Source: Thermodesulfovibrionia bacterium (GTDB lineage: Bacteria > Nitrospirota > Thermodesulfovibrionia > UBA6902). From it: a DNA stretch of 64,000 nucleotides. This document shows positions 25,727-34,420 of this stretch, one piece after another. The position numbers were made by a program, and so were the translations under genes. The first letter of the stretch is position 1; the number at the start of each line of letters is the position of its first letter. The notes below the pieces were generated by a model, which saw only the letters and a program-made list of their open reading frames with translations, was not told the origin of the DNA and did not search any database. Where the stretch lies: NCBI GenBank assembly GCA_030646035.1, contig JAUSMY010000010.1:1-64000 (forward strand), given 5' to 3'.

Positions 25727-25732
25727 TACAAT
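25727..25732 (+). promoter_or_regulatory. -10 box of the DUF1858 gene
   Basis: TACAAT, spaced from operator 2 exactly as TATAAT is from operator 1. The start would be near 25739, about 50 bases before the ATG. Confidence 0.5.
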
Positions 25733-25790
25733 AAGTTTAGAGAGATAAAAACAGAGCAGGCGATGCTCATAAATATGGAGGTGTACTCAG

Positions 25791-25991
25791 ATGGAAATCA
25801 CAAAGAATTCAGTAATAGGTGACTTAATAAAAGAGGTGCCCGGAGCGGATGCTGTTATAAAGAAGTACTTCGGCAACGGGTGCTTTACATGCCCGGGGAT
25901 CAATGTCGAGTCCATAACTTTCGGCTCTGCCATGCATAATGTTGACCCTGAAAAGTTAATAGCTGAAATAAAGGCGCTTCAGAAATCCTGA
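25791..25991 (+). CDS. DUF1858 / hybrid-cluster-associated redox disulfide protein
   Basis: A 66-residue single-domain protein of the DUF1858 type (also the ScdA N-terminal domain and the 'prismane-associated' small protein). KYFGNGCFTCPGINVESITF near residues 24-43 holds the CxxC. Family members occur beside hybrid cluster proteins and in ScdA/YtfE-type repair of NO-damaged iron centres. A GGAGG-like ribosome site precedes the ATG. Its own CRP/FNR-type operator matches that of the Nfu pair, so the three genes look co-regulated. Confidence 0.85.
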   Translation: MEITKNSVIGDLIKEVPGADAVIKKYFGNGCFTCPGINVESITFGSAMHNVDPEKLIAEIKALQKS

Positions 25992-26101
25992 TAAAGACTA
26001 TGGCAGCAGATGCCTGCGCGCACTGCTGCCTCACCGCTTTGATAACTGTATACAATTCTCTTGGTTAATCAGCCTGCCCGTTAATTTTATTATTTCTTTA
26101 T

Positions 26102-26107
26102 TATAAT
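26102..26107 (+). promoter_or_regulatory. -10 box immediately before the O-antigen ligase start
   Basis: A perfect TATAAT ends seven bases before ATG 26115 and no ribosome site is visible, suggesting a leaderless message. The -35 region is weak. Confidence 0.35.
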
Positions 26108-26114
26108 ATTCCAA

Positions 26115-29003
26115 ATGCAGGAAGCGCTTCTTTATTTTCTTCTTATCTTTACGCCGCTGGCTTACGGTACTGTTGAGATATGGTCTGTGACTGTATTGCA
26201 TGCGGTCTCGATCGCCATCATAGCATTATGGGCAGTCTCCATGATACGCAGCGGTCAAATAAAACTTTACCGCACGCCGGTGGACCTGTTTGCACTGATT
26301 CTTTTATTCCTTGCCTTTATTTCTATCTTCTTTTCAGTTTACCCGTATGCATCCCGTATCCAGATATATAAACTTATTAATTATGTTTTGATCTTTTATT
26401 TTGTGGTCAATACGTTCAGCGAGAGGCGTAAACTTTTCAGGCTATCCTGGGTTATAGCTGTTTTTGGAGGCTTATATGCTTTTACAGGTTTGCTCCTGCT
26501 TATCGATAAGTCAAAGGGTTCAAGGATTTTCTCACCTGATATTTACAGCAGCTTCTTCACCTTTGTAAATCACAACCATTTCGCAGGATACCTTGAGATG
26601 ATCACGCTATCATGTATCGGTCTTGCCATTGCGTATAACGGCATAAGGCGTTTGTTATTGATATGTCTTGCCGTCTCCGCTGCCGCAGCTATCTTTTTTT
26701 CTTTATCTCGCGGAGGTGTCATCAGCCTTTTAGTCGGCATGCTCTGTCTCTTTGCACTCTTTTCCGCCAGCAGCGGCAGAAGGAAAAATCTATGGCTTAT
26801 CAGCGGTGTCCTGGTCCTTGCCTTATCTGTCATGGCGTGGTTTGGCATGGGTGCCGTAATTGAAAGGCTTCAGACACTGAAAGACCCTTTTGCAGCAGGA
26901 AAAGAGAGGTTGGGAGTATGGAAGGATATAATAGACATGATTGCTGAAAACCCCTGGTTTGGTACAGGTATCGGAACTTTCAGTCATGCCTTTCCTCTCT
27001 TTAAAAGCGAACACCTGAGCAGTTTGTATTACAGTCATGCCCATAATGATTATCTTGAACTGACTGCGGAATTGGGAATTGCAGGAATAATATCTGCATT
27101 TCTGTGCATAATCGTCTTTTTCATTTCAGTGACAAAAAAGCTTGTTGCGCTTCCCGACAAAGGCTTGCAGGCGGTTGGACTGGGAGCGCTGTCATCCTGT
27201 TTTGCTATATTAGTTCACAGCAATACTGACTTCAACTTCAGCATTCCTTCAAATGCCTTTCTCTTTTTTATCTGCTCCGCCATTGCGTTAATTGCTTCCA
27301 GGCCTGAGAAGGCAGCCCTGATCAGCAGAGCAATTTCCATGAAACAGGGATTCGCTGGTTATTGCATTATTTTATTATTTTGTTCCATGGCGCTCATTAA
27401 TATTCTTCCTCCATTTCTTGGAGGCTATTATCTGAATAAATCAATTGATCATCAAAAGTCAGGCAATTATGACCTTGCTGCAGAATCACTATATCGGGCC
27501 ATCCAAATTGATTCGGGTAATGCGGAACATCCTGCGGCAATGGGAGATATAATGGCTGCAAAAGCAGTTAACGCCAAAGAAACATCTGAGAAAGAGGACC
27601 TTCTTAATAAATCCGTCAAATATTTCAATGATGCAATAACTGCAAATCCGGTCAGGGGATATTACTACACCAAAAAAGCCTTCAGCCTTCAGCGATTGGG
27701 GCGTCTTGACGAGGCCGGAGAAGCGCTGACAAAAGCCGCTCATTTTGCTCCGCAAAGTCCCTTTACCCACTATGACACCGGAACATTTTTTCTTTCCCGG
27801 GGCGAAGCTGACAAAGCACGCGAAGAATACGGCAAGTTCCTTCAGTTAAGATCCAATTTTTCGTATCTTCCAAAGATCCTCGATGATCTATGGAAGTTCT
27901 ATCCCAGCTACGCTGAACTGAAACCTGTGGTACCTGAAATAGCGGAATACAGAAGGAGGTTTGCATATTATCTGTTAAGCAAAGGAGAAAAGCATGCGGC
28001 TTTTGAGGAATTCTCTTTTGCCTTCAGGCTTGAACCATCAATACTCAATGCCTTATCAATAATTACCGAACTTAATAACGCAAAAGAATATTATAAAGCC
28101 CTTGAAGCAGGGGGGGAATACATAAAACAATTCGGCAATGAAATTTCCTTGAACAAAGAGATTGCGATAACCTATGAAAATCTTGATATGAATGAAAAAG
28201 CCATAATTCTTTATCAACAGATACTTAATGAAGATCCAAAAGATATTTCGATGTATCTGCGACTTTCCAGGATATTGCTCAAAACAAATGATAACCAGCA
28301 TGCGTTGGAAACACTACAGACAGCGTTAAATTATCATCCGGAGGATCCTTATCTAAGAGAACAGATGGCTTTAATATATGGAAGAATGGGAAACCATAAA
28401 AAGGCGATTGCTATATTTCAGCAATTAACTAAAGAAAAACCCAAAGATGCTCCTCTTCATATCACTCTCAGCGGAATTTATTCCAGCATGAAAGACTATT
28501 CCAATGCTCTCGGCACTATCCAGACAGCGATTCAGCTGAATCCGAATGATGCACGACTAATCAGACAACTGGCTTCTATATATGAAACAATGGGGAATAA
28601 TGAAAAAGCAACTATCATTCTTCAGCAATTAATTGCCGAAGATCCGAAAAACGTTTCTATTTACATATCTCTTGCCCAGATCTATCTAAACACCGGGAAC
28701 CTCGGCAATGCTGTTAACGTACTGAAAACAGCGCTTATCTTCAATCCGGACAATGCCACCATATATGAATTATTGGCAAACAGTTACAGCGGCATGGGCT
28801 TGCATAAAGAAGCACTTGATGCGTTAAACAAAGCTGTTTTATTCGATCAGAAAAATGCGGATTACCGCTTTCAGCTTGGCATCGAGTATAAAAAACTCGG
28901 CATGTTGCGCGAGGCTTTTGATCAATGGAGGAAATGCCTTCAGATAAAACCTGACCATAAAAATTGCAAAGTTTTCTTGGAAAGAAACATTATTTATCAA
29001 TAG
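26115..29003 (+). CDS. O-antigen ligase-type (Wzy_C) membrane protein with C-terminal TPR repeats
   Basis: 962 residues. The first 420 hold about twelve membrane helices and the Wzy_C/WaaL signature: GTGIGTFSHAF near residue 283 and SHAHNDYLELTAELG near 305, with the conserved His. Residues 435 to the end are soluble TPR repeats of 34 residues (for example ALNKAVLFDQKNADYRFQLG), presumably periplasmic. Such proteins ligate or polymerise surface glycans, and some glycosylate pilins. The TPR part may recruit a partner. It is followed by the FecR-domain gene and the amidase, an envelope group. Confidence 0.85.
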   Translation: MQEALLYFLLIFTPLAYGTVEIWSVTVLHAVSIAIIALWAVSMIRSGQIKLYRTPVDLFALILLFLAFISIFFSVYPYASRIQIYKLINYVLIFYFVVNTFSERRKLFRLSWVIAVFGGLYAFTGLLLLIDKSKGSRIFSPDIYSSFFTFVNHNHFAGYLEMITLSCIGLAIAYNGIRRLLLICLAVSAAAAIFFSLSRGGVISLLVGMLCLFALFSASSGRRKNLWLISGVLVLALSVMAWFGMGAVIERLQTLKDPFAAGKERLGVWKDIIDMIAENPWFGTGIGTFSHAFPLFKSEHLSSLYYSHAHNDYLELTAELGIAGIISAFLCIIVFFISVTKKLVALPDKGLQAVGLGALSSCFAILVHSNTDFNFSIPSNAFLFFICSAIALIASRPEKAALISRAISMKQGFAGYCIILLFCSMALINILPPFLGGYYLNKSIDHQKSGNYDLAAESLYRAIQIDSGNAEHPAAMGDIMAAKAVNAKETSEKEDLLNKSVKYFNDAITANPVRGYYYTKKAFSLQRLGRLDEAGEALTKAAHFAPQSPFTHYDTGTFFLSRGEADKAREEYGKFLQLRSNFSYLPKILDDLWKFYPSYAELKPVVPEIAEYRRRFAYYLLSKGEKHAAFEEFSFAFRLEPSILNALSIITELNNAKEYYKALEAGGEYIKQFGNEISLNKEIAITYENLDMNEKAIILYQQILNEDPKDISMYLRLSRILLKTNDNQHALETLQTALNYHPEDPYLREQMALIYGRMGNHKKAIAIFQQLTKEKPKDAPLHITLSGIYSSMKDYSNALGTIQTAIQLNPNDARLIRQLASIYETMGNNEKATIILQQLIAEDPKNVSIYISLAQIYLNTGNLGNAVNVLKTALIFNPDNATIYELLANSYSGMGLHKEALDALNKAVLFDQKNADYRFQLGIEYKKLGMLREAFDQWRKCLQIKPDHKNCKVFLERNIIYQ

Positions 29004-29091
29004 GTTCATCATTTCATAACTATTTTGCTATATTGTATTTCTTGTCTTATATTCTGTATAATTATTTAAGTCATAAATACAAGGTCTTTTG

Positions 29092-30369
29092 ATGGTCATG
29101 AAAATGAATAACGTTAAGCTTTATAAATATTTTTCTTTTTTCCTTCTAATTTTTCTCTTCTGCATACCTTCAGATGCCTTTAACTCCGAAAAAGTAGGTA
29201 CTATCTTATCAGTAAGTGGAGCAGCTACCATTACAAGGGATAATAAAACTTTTGATGCCATAAAAGACGACCCCATTTACAAGTTCGATACAATAGAAAC
29301 ATTAGAGAACTCAAGATTGAAGCTTCATTTTTCTGACGACAGCATAATAAGCCTTACCGAAAACTCGAGATTAGTCATTAAAAAGTATTCCGGCAGTGAA
29401 GGCAGCAAAAAAGACGTTTCTGTTCTTGAGCTTTTAAATGGCGACCTTAGAGCAGTCTCAGGGAGGTCCAGCCTTGAGGTACATACCCCTAATGCCGTGG
29501 CTGCTGCAAGGGGTACTGAATTCTATGTCTGGATGTGTGATAAGGAATCCGGTGTTGCCGTACTGCAGGGTGAAGTTGAATTCTGGCTAATGGAGCATCC
29601 TGACTGGAGAGAAATAATTAAAGAAGGATTCACGATTTTTTCCAGAAATAATGAGCAGCCTGGATTCCCTTCACCTATTACTCCTGAGTTAATAATAGAA
29701 CTGGAAAAAATCAGTAATGATATTAGCAATGACAACAGCAATGACAACAGCAACGACAACAGCAACGACAACAGCAATGACAACAGCAATGACAACGGTG
29801 ACGATACCCATTGCGGACAATGTGAAGTACTTGATGATGAAAACCACTGTGTGCCTGATAATACAATGGATCCTGGACCCTGTCAGAAGTGTTCTAATGG
29901 AATCCCTGTCCCTGACAATTCAGAAGATCCAGGCATGTGCAAAAAATGTTTAAACGGAAGTCCTGTTTCTGACAACTCAGAAGATCCAGGCCGTTGCAAA
30001 AAATGTTCAGGTGGCAGTGCTGTGCCTGATAATTCAGAAGACCCAGGTACATGCCTGAAGTGTTCTGGCGGCAATTCCGTCCCTGACGATCTTGAAGATC
30101 CGGGACTGTGTAAGAAATGCTCAGGTGGCAGTGCTGTGCCTGATAATCTCGATGATCCGGGACAATGCCGAAAATGTTCCGGTGGGAATACTGTTTCTGA
30201 TGACCTTCAGGATCCTGGAATTTGCTATAAATGTTCCGGCGGCAATTCTGTCTATGACGATTTTGAACATTGCAGTGACGGAGACATATGTTCCATTAAC
30301 GACCGCTGCCAGGGCGGTGGGTGTAAAGGGGATTTTGACCCAAGCCCGATTGATCCTAGCTGCATATAG
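29092..30369 (+). CDS. Secreted FecR-domain protein with seven Cys-rich repeats
   Basis: About 425 residues. A signal peptide of roughly 30 residues precedes a FecR-type beta domain (about 35-160: FDTIETLENSRLKLHFSD, HTPNAVAAARGTEF). Next come six Asn-Asp-Asn-Ser units, then seven tandem 19-residue repeats with CxKCSGG and DNSEDPG cores, and finally CSDGDICSINDRCQGGGC, which resembles Cys-rich repeats of secreted myxobacterial proteins. More than 25 cysteines in an exported protein point to disulfides or metal binding. In-frame starts are TTG 29089, ATG 29092, 29098 and 29104. The function is unknown; a cell-surface role fits the context. Confidence 0.8.
   Translation: MVMKMNNVKLYKYFSFFLLIFLFCIPSDAFNSEKVGTILSVSGAATITRDNKTFDAIKDDPIYKFDTIETLENSRLKLHFSDDSIISLTENSRLVIKKYSGSEGSKKDVSVLELLNGDLRAVSGRSSLEVHTPNAVAAARGTEFYVWMCDKESGVAVLQGEVEFWLMEHPDWREIIKEGFTIFSRNNEQPGFPSPITPELIIELEKISNDISNDNSNDNSNDNSNDNSNDNSNDNGDDTHCGQCEVLDDENHCVPDNTMDPGPCQKCSNGIPVPDNSEDPGMCKKCLNGSPVSDNSEDPGRCKKCSGGSAVPDNSEDPGTCLKCSGGNSVPDDLEDPGLCKKCSGGSAVPDNLDDPGQCRKCSGGNTVSDDLQDPGICYKCSGGNSVYDDFEHCSDGDICSINDRCQGGGCKGDFDPSPIDPSCI
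29725..29796 (+). repeat. Six 12-nt tandem repeats encoding Ser-Asn-Asp-Asn
   Basis: Unit AGCAA(T/C)GACAAC, six copies in frame. It forms a flexible polar linker and is a likely slippage hotspot. Confidence 0.9.
29854..30252 (+). repeat. Seven 57-nt tandem repeats encoding the CxKC modules
   Basis: Seven contiguous 19-residue units of pattern PDNSEDPGxCxKCSGGxxV fill exactly 399 bases. The DNA copies have diverged, mainly at third positions, so the array is kept by selection on protein rather than by recent expansion. Confidence 0.88.
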
Positions 30370-30538
30370 CACATTGCAGACACAGCATTATTCCACCTGC
30401 ATTATTTAATATTATCAGTTTATAACTCACTACCTGAAGCGTTAAACACATCTATTCTTCCTGATTTACTCAATTAATTTATTTATAAGTCATAGCCTAA
30501 CTTATTGACAATAATATATATATATACAAAAATACACT

Positions 30539-31693
30539 ATGAAAAAGATCCTGTTGGCTTTTGTCATCCTCATGGTCTTCATATCAAGCCGCATCAGCGC
30601 TGTTGAGCATGTCAGCATTCTGGGAGTACGCTACTTAACATACAAGACATATACAAGGGTGGTAATCGACCTCAGCAGCCTGGCTTCATTTAACAGCAAC
30701 CGCCTTAAAAAACCTGAACGCCTCTACTTTGATATCAAGGGATGCACACTCGCGAAAGATACCAAAACCTCGATAGCTGTCAATAACGGTATACTGAAGA
30801 AGATACGCTCAGGCCAGTTCAGTGAAGATACAGCAAGGGTCACTCTTGACCTTGAAGGCATGAGCCAGTATTCCGCATTTGTACTTGAAAATCCCGACAG
30901 GCTCGTTATCGATATCTACAAACCTGAAGCAGCACTTGCGCCGCTAATCATTGAGAGCAAGCCCTTTATAAAAGAGATACCGGATGATGTAAAGATCAAG
31001 ACGATAGTTATCGATCCCGGCCATGGAGGCAAAGACCCTGGCGCAGTCGGGCCGAACGGGCTGAAGGAAAAAGATGTGGTCCTTGATGTGGGCAAAAGAC
31101 TGGGCGAGATACTTAATGAAAGATATGGCGTAAATATAATCTATACCCGGAAGACAGATGTATTCATCCCTCTTAATGAACGGACCGAGATAGCAAACTC
31201 AAATAACGCTGACCTCTTTATCTCCGTCCATGCTAACGCAAACACAAAGAGGTCTGCAAAAGGGATCGAAACATATATACTTAACTGGACAAATGACGAC
31301 GAGTCGCTGAAGGTCGCGGCAAGAGAGAACAATATCTCCATAAGTAAGATGAAGCTGTTAAGGGGCGGGCTTCAGATGATACTTGACGACCTGACCAGAA
31401 GCCACAAGAAGCAGGAATCTGTAAAGTTCGCGCGCAATTTACAGGATTCGATGGTAAGCACATTGAAAGACCAGTACAATAAGACAACAGACCTTGGAAT
31501 AAAGCAGGCGCTCTTCTATGTGCTTGTGGGCGCTGAGATGCCGTCCGCGCTGGTTGAGGTATCATTTATAAGCAACAGCGATGAAGAGAAGCTCCTCGCA
31601 AGCAAGGGCTACAGGGACAGGATAGCAGAAGGCATAGCTGAAGGTGTCGGAGATTATATTAAAGGGTCAACATTGATGGCCAGGCAAAAATAA
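30539..31693 (+). CDS. amiC: N-acetylmuramoyl-L-alanine amidase (AmiC type) with AMIN domain
   Basis: 384 residues with a signal peptide (about 1-21), a periplasmic AMIN domain (about 25-125) that targets the enzyme to the cell wall or secretin, and an Amidase_3 catalytic domain: IDPGHGGKDPGA near 159, GLKEKDVVLDVG, FISVHANAN near 225 and PSALVEVSFISN near 338 (zinc His/Glu ligands and catalytic Glu). It cleaves peptide stems from murein during cell separation. It starts with little ribosome site and TTGACA about 38 bases upstream. A D-aminoacylase gene follows after six bases. Confidence 0.92.
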   Translation: MKKILLAFVILMVFISSRISAVEHVSILGVRYLTYKTYTRVVIDLSSLASFNSNRLKKPERLYFDIKGCTLAKDTKTSIAVNNGILKKIRSGQFSEDTARVTLDLEGMSQYSAFVLENPDRLVIDIYKPEAALAPLIIESKPFIKEIPDDVKIKTIVIDPGHGGKDPGAVGPNGLKEKDVVLDVGKRLGEILNERYGVNIIYTRKTDVFIPLNERTEIANSNNADLFISVHANANTKRSAKGIETYILNWTNDDESLKVAARENNISISKMKLLRGGLQMILDDLTRSHKKQESVKFARNLQDSMVSTLKDQYNKTTDLGIKQALFYVLVGAEMPSALVEVSFISNSDEEKLLASKGYRDRIAEGIAEGVGDYIKGSTLMARQK

Positions 31694-31699
31694 AATTAT

Positions 31700-33277
31700 A
31701 TGGCTATAGACTATTTAATAAAGGGCGGATTCATTATTGACGGCACATCTCCCGATGCCTCGCCTAAGATAGCTGATATCGCCATTGAAGGCGACCGCAT
31801 AAAGGCGATAGGAGAGCTCTCGGGAGTTCATGCCGATAACACAATAAATATTAAGGGGCTCTGCCTATGCCCGGGATTTATCGACTCTCATGCGCATTCT
31901 GACTTCACCCTGCTTGCAGATGGAAGGGCTGAGGGGAAGATCTGCCAAGGCGTAACAACAGAGATGAACGGGAACTGCGGCCTGTCCGCAGCGCCGCTTT
32001 ACAGAGAGGCGCTTGAGCACAGGGAGAAAGAGCTCGCAAACCTGAATATCAAAGAGAGATGGAACACCTTCCCCGAATACTTCAGCATTTTGGAAAAGAA
32101 AGGCTTTGCCGTTAACTTTGCAACGCTTGCCGGACACGGCAACCTCAGGGCCTCTGTCGCCGGATATTCTGACAAACCGCTTTCAACGAGTACTATCGAA
32201 AAGACAAAAGAACTTCTAAACGACGCTATCAGCGCAGGTGCAAAGGGCATCTCAACAGGCCTTATATATCCGCCGGGGATATTTACTGATACACCGGAGA
32301 TAATCGAGCTTGCGCGCGAGGCGGCAAAGAGCAATGGCATCTATACAACTCATATGAGGAGCGAGGGCAGCAGGCTCCTTGAGTCGGTCAACGAGGTAAT
32401 GACCATTGTGAATGAATCAGGCATAAAAGCCCACATCTCACACCTGAAGACCAACGGCGAGAATAACTGGAAGAAGCTCAAAGGTGTATTTGAGCAGATA
32501 GAGCATGAGAACATTAAGGGCTTTAATGTCACATGCGACAGGTATCCTTATACCGCTTCAAGCACAGATCTTGATACGATACTGCCTGCATGGGCGTTTG
32601 AAGGCGGGCATAAAAAGGAGCTCCACCGGCTCAGGAATGAACAGGCACATCTCAAAAACGATTTTCTCAAGAAGCACCCTGAAAAATCTTTCTGGAAGTC
32701 TGTGATGATATCGTCCGTGACTACAGATAAGAACAAATGGATGGAAGGCAAGACGCTCTTTGAGATCAGCCTCCCTCTGAAAAAAAGCCCTATCAACTGC
32801 ATGTTCGACCTGCTTATTGATGACGAACTCAGGACCGGGGCCATCTTCTTCTCAATGAACGAGGACAACCTCAGGGAGATACTTAAACGGCCTTACGCAA
32901 TGATTGGCTCTGACAGCTCTGCAAGGAGCTTTGACGGCATAACGTCAAATGAAAAACCCCACCCCAGGGCATTCGGAAGTTTCCCCCGGATATTAGGCAA
33001 ATATGTCAGGGAATACGGTGTGCTGAAGCTCAATGAAGCGATATATAAAATGACAGGGCTTCCTGCAAGAACTTTCAATATAAAGAACCGCGGCATTATA
33101 AAAGAAGGCTGCTTTGCGGACATTACCGTCTTTGACCCGAAAAAGGTCAATGACACAGCTGAATATAACAAGCCGTTTGTAAGGCCGAAAGGCATCCACC
33201 ATGTCTTTGTGAATGGAACGCCTGTATTGTTTGAAGGGCAGGCAACAGGAAAGATGCCGGGCAGGATTATCAGATGA
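31700..33277 (+). CDS. N-acyl-D-amino-acid deacylase (D-aminoacylase) family
   Basis: A 525-residue amidohydrolase. The start IKGGFIIDGTSPDASP and the metal motif GFIDSHAHSDFTLL near 63-76 are typical, with GVTTEMNGNCG near 86 and THMRSEG near 217. It hydrolyses N-acylated D-amino acids; close relatives act on D-glutamate or D-aspartate derivatives or act as dihydroorotase-like enzymes, so the exact substrate is open. Placement six bases after a murein amidase suggests recycling of cell-wall D-amino acids, as inference. Confidence 0.85.
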   Translation: MAIDYLIKGGFIIDGTSPDASPKIADIAIEGDRIKAIGELSGVHADNTINIKGLCLCPGFIDSHAHSDFTLLADGRAEGKICQGVTTEMNGNCGLSAAPLYREALEHREKELANLNIKERWNTFPEYFSILEKKGFAVNFATLAGHGNLRASVAGYSDKPLSTSTIEKTKELLNDAISAGAKGISTGLIYPPGIFTDTPEIIELAREAAKSNGIYTTHMRSEGSRLLESVNEVMTIVNESGIKAHISHLKTNGENNWKKLKGVFEQIEHENIKGFNVTCDRYPYTASSTDLDTILPAWAFEGGHKKELHRLRNEQAHLKNDFLKKHPEKSFWKSVMISSVTTDKNKWMEGKTLFEISLPLKKSPINCMFDLLIDDELRTGAIFFSMNEDNLREILKRPYAMIGSDSSARSFDGITSNEKPHPRAFGSFPRILGKYVREYGVLKLNEAIYKMTGLPARTFNIKNRGIIKEGCFADITVFDPKKVNDTAEYNKPFVRPKGIHHVFVNGTPVLFEGQATGKMPGRIIR

Positions 33278-33368
33278 ACAGTATTTAAATACTTTAATTG
33301 CAAAAGCTTACGAAAAAATATATCTTAATGCTGATCCGGCAAAAAGCAAATATGGAAAAAAGTGACCT

Positions 33369-34409
33369 ATGATGACTAATATTCGTTTATCCAAAGTGAT
33401 CTATCTCATCTTCACATTGATCACCTTTTATCTTTTCTATAAGATACTGAGCCCCTTTATCTTCACTATCTCATGGGCAATGGTCCTCAGCATTACATTC
33501 TACCCTCTGTATAAATTAATACTCAGATCATCCAAACGGGAGTGGTCTGCCTCACTGCTTACTCTGGCTGTTATTATGATAACGGTGCTGCTTCCGTTCT
33601 TCTTTATTATCAGTTCACTCACAGGCGATATTACTGACATCTACAATAAGATCGAACAGCAGGGCATTGAAAACATCATAAATCTTGATATATATACCCG
33701 GCTTGATGAAACATTGCAGAAATTAGTGCCCGCTGAATTGCTTCAACGATTTAACCTCCAGGAAAGCCTTACAGCGACCCTGAAGTCATTAGGAGAATAC
33801 ATCTTTCATAATATCACCGGCCTCCTTACAAACGCTGTCCTTCTGGCAGGGAACTTTGTCATCATGCTCATGATAATATATTTCTTCCTCAAAGACGGAG
33901 AGGCGCTTGCGGCGTATCTCAAAAAACTCCTGCCTCTTACTGAAGAACAGAAGCATAGGTTTGAAGAACGCATAAAGGAGACTGTCATAGCCGGAGTGTA
34001 CGGCGGCGTTGTTGTCGGAATCGCTCAGGGGCTGCTCGGAGGTGTCGCGTTCTGGTTATTCGGCACTCCATCCCCGGTATTCTGGGGAGCAACAATGGCA
34101 GTTGCCTCACTCGTGCCTTTCTTCGGGACTTTTCTCATATGGGGGCCTGCAAGCCTTATCATGTTCCTGTCAGGCAGTTACATGAAGGGCATCGGGCTAT
34201 TTCTTTTCGGCTTTATAATTATCAGCACCATTGACAACATCATCAAGCCGCTGGTGATCGGAAGCAGGACAAAGATGCACACGCTGTTAGTCTTCCTAAG
34301 CGTACTCGGCGGAATAAAACTCATGGGGCTTGTGGGATTTATTATCGGGCCCTTGATCGCCGCGCTGTTCCTCACACTGATTGAGATACACGCAAAGGAA
34401 GATCAGTAA
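33369..34409 (+). CDS. AI-2E (PerM) family membrane transporter
   Basis: 346 residues with about eight membrane helices: three near the N-terminus (SKVIYLIFTLITFYLFYKIL onward), a soluble middle segment of roughly 60-140, and a C-terminal bundle including GGVVVGIAQGLLGG near 212 and FFGTFLIWGPASLI. This is the AI-2 exporter/PerM fold. Members export autoinducer-2 or act as Na+/H+ antiporters; the role here is not decidable. It is 91 bases downstream of the deacylase and converges with hemG. Confidence 0.85.
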   Translation: MMTNIRLSKVIYLIFTLITFYLFYKILSPFIFTISWAMVLSITFYPLYKLILRSSKREWSASLLTLAVIMITVLLPFFFIISSLTGDITDIYNKIEQQGIENIINLDIYTRLDETLQKLVPAELLQRFNLQESLTATLKSLGEYIFHNITGLLTNAVLLAGNFVIMLMIIYFFLKDGEALAAYLKKLLPLTEEQKHRFEERIKETVIAGVYGGVVVGIAQGLLGGVAFWLFGTPSPVFWGATMAVASLVPFFGTFLIWGPASLIMFLSGSYMKGIGLFLFGFIIISTIDNIIKPLVIGSRTKMHTLLVFLSVLGGIKLMGLVGFIIGPLIAALFLTLIEIHAKEDQ

Positions 34410-34420
34410 ATACACCGTCA

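Noticed and set aside
29854-30252. Regular 57-nt repeats as a possible CRISPR array
   Set aside because: There are no spacers: units are contiguous, keep a reading frame and vary at third codon positions, so they are protein repeats.
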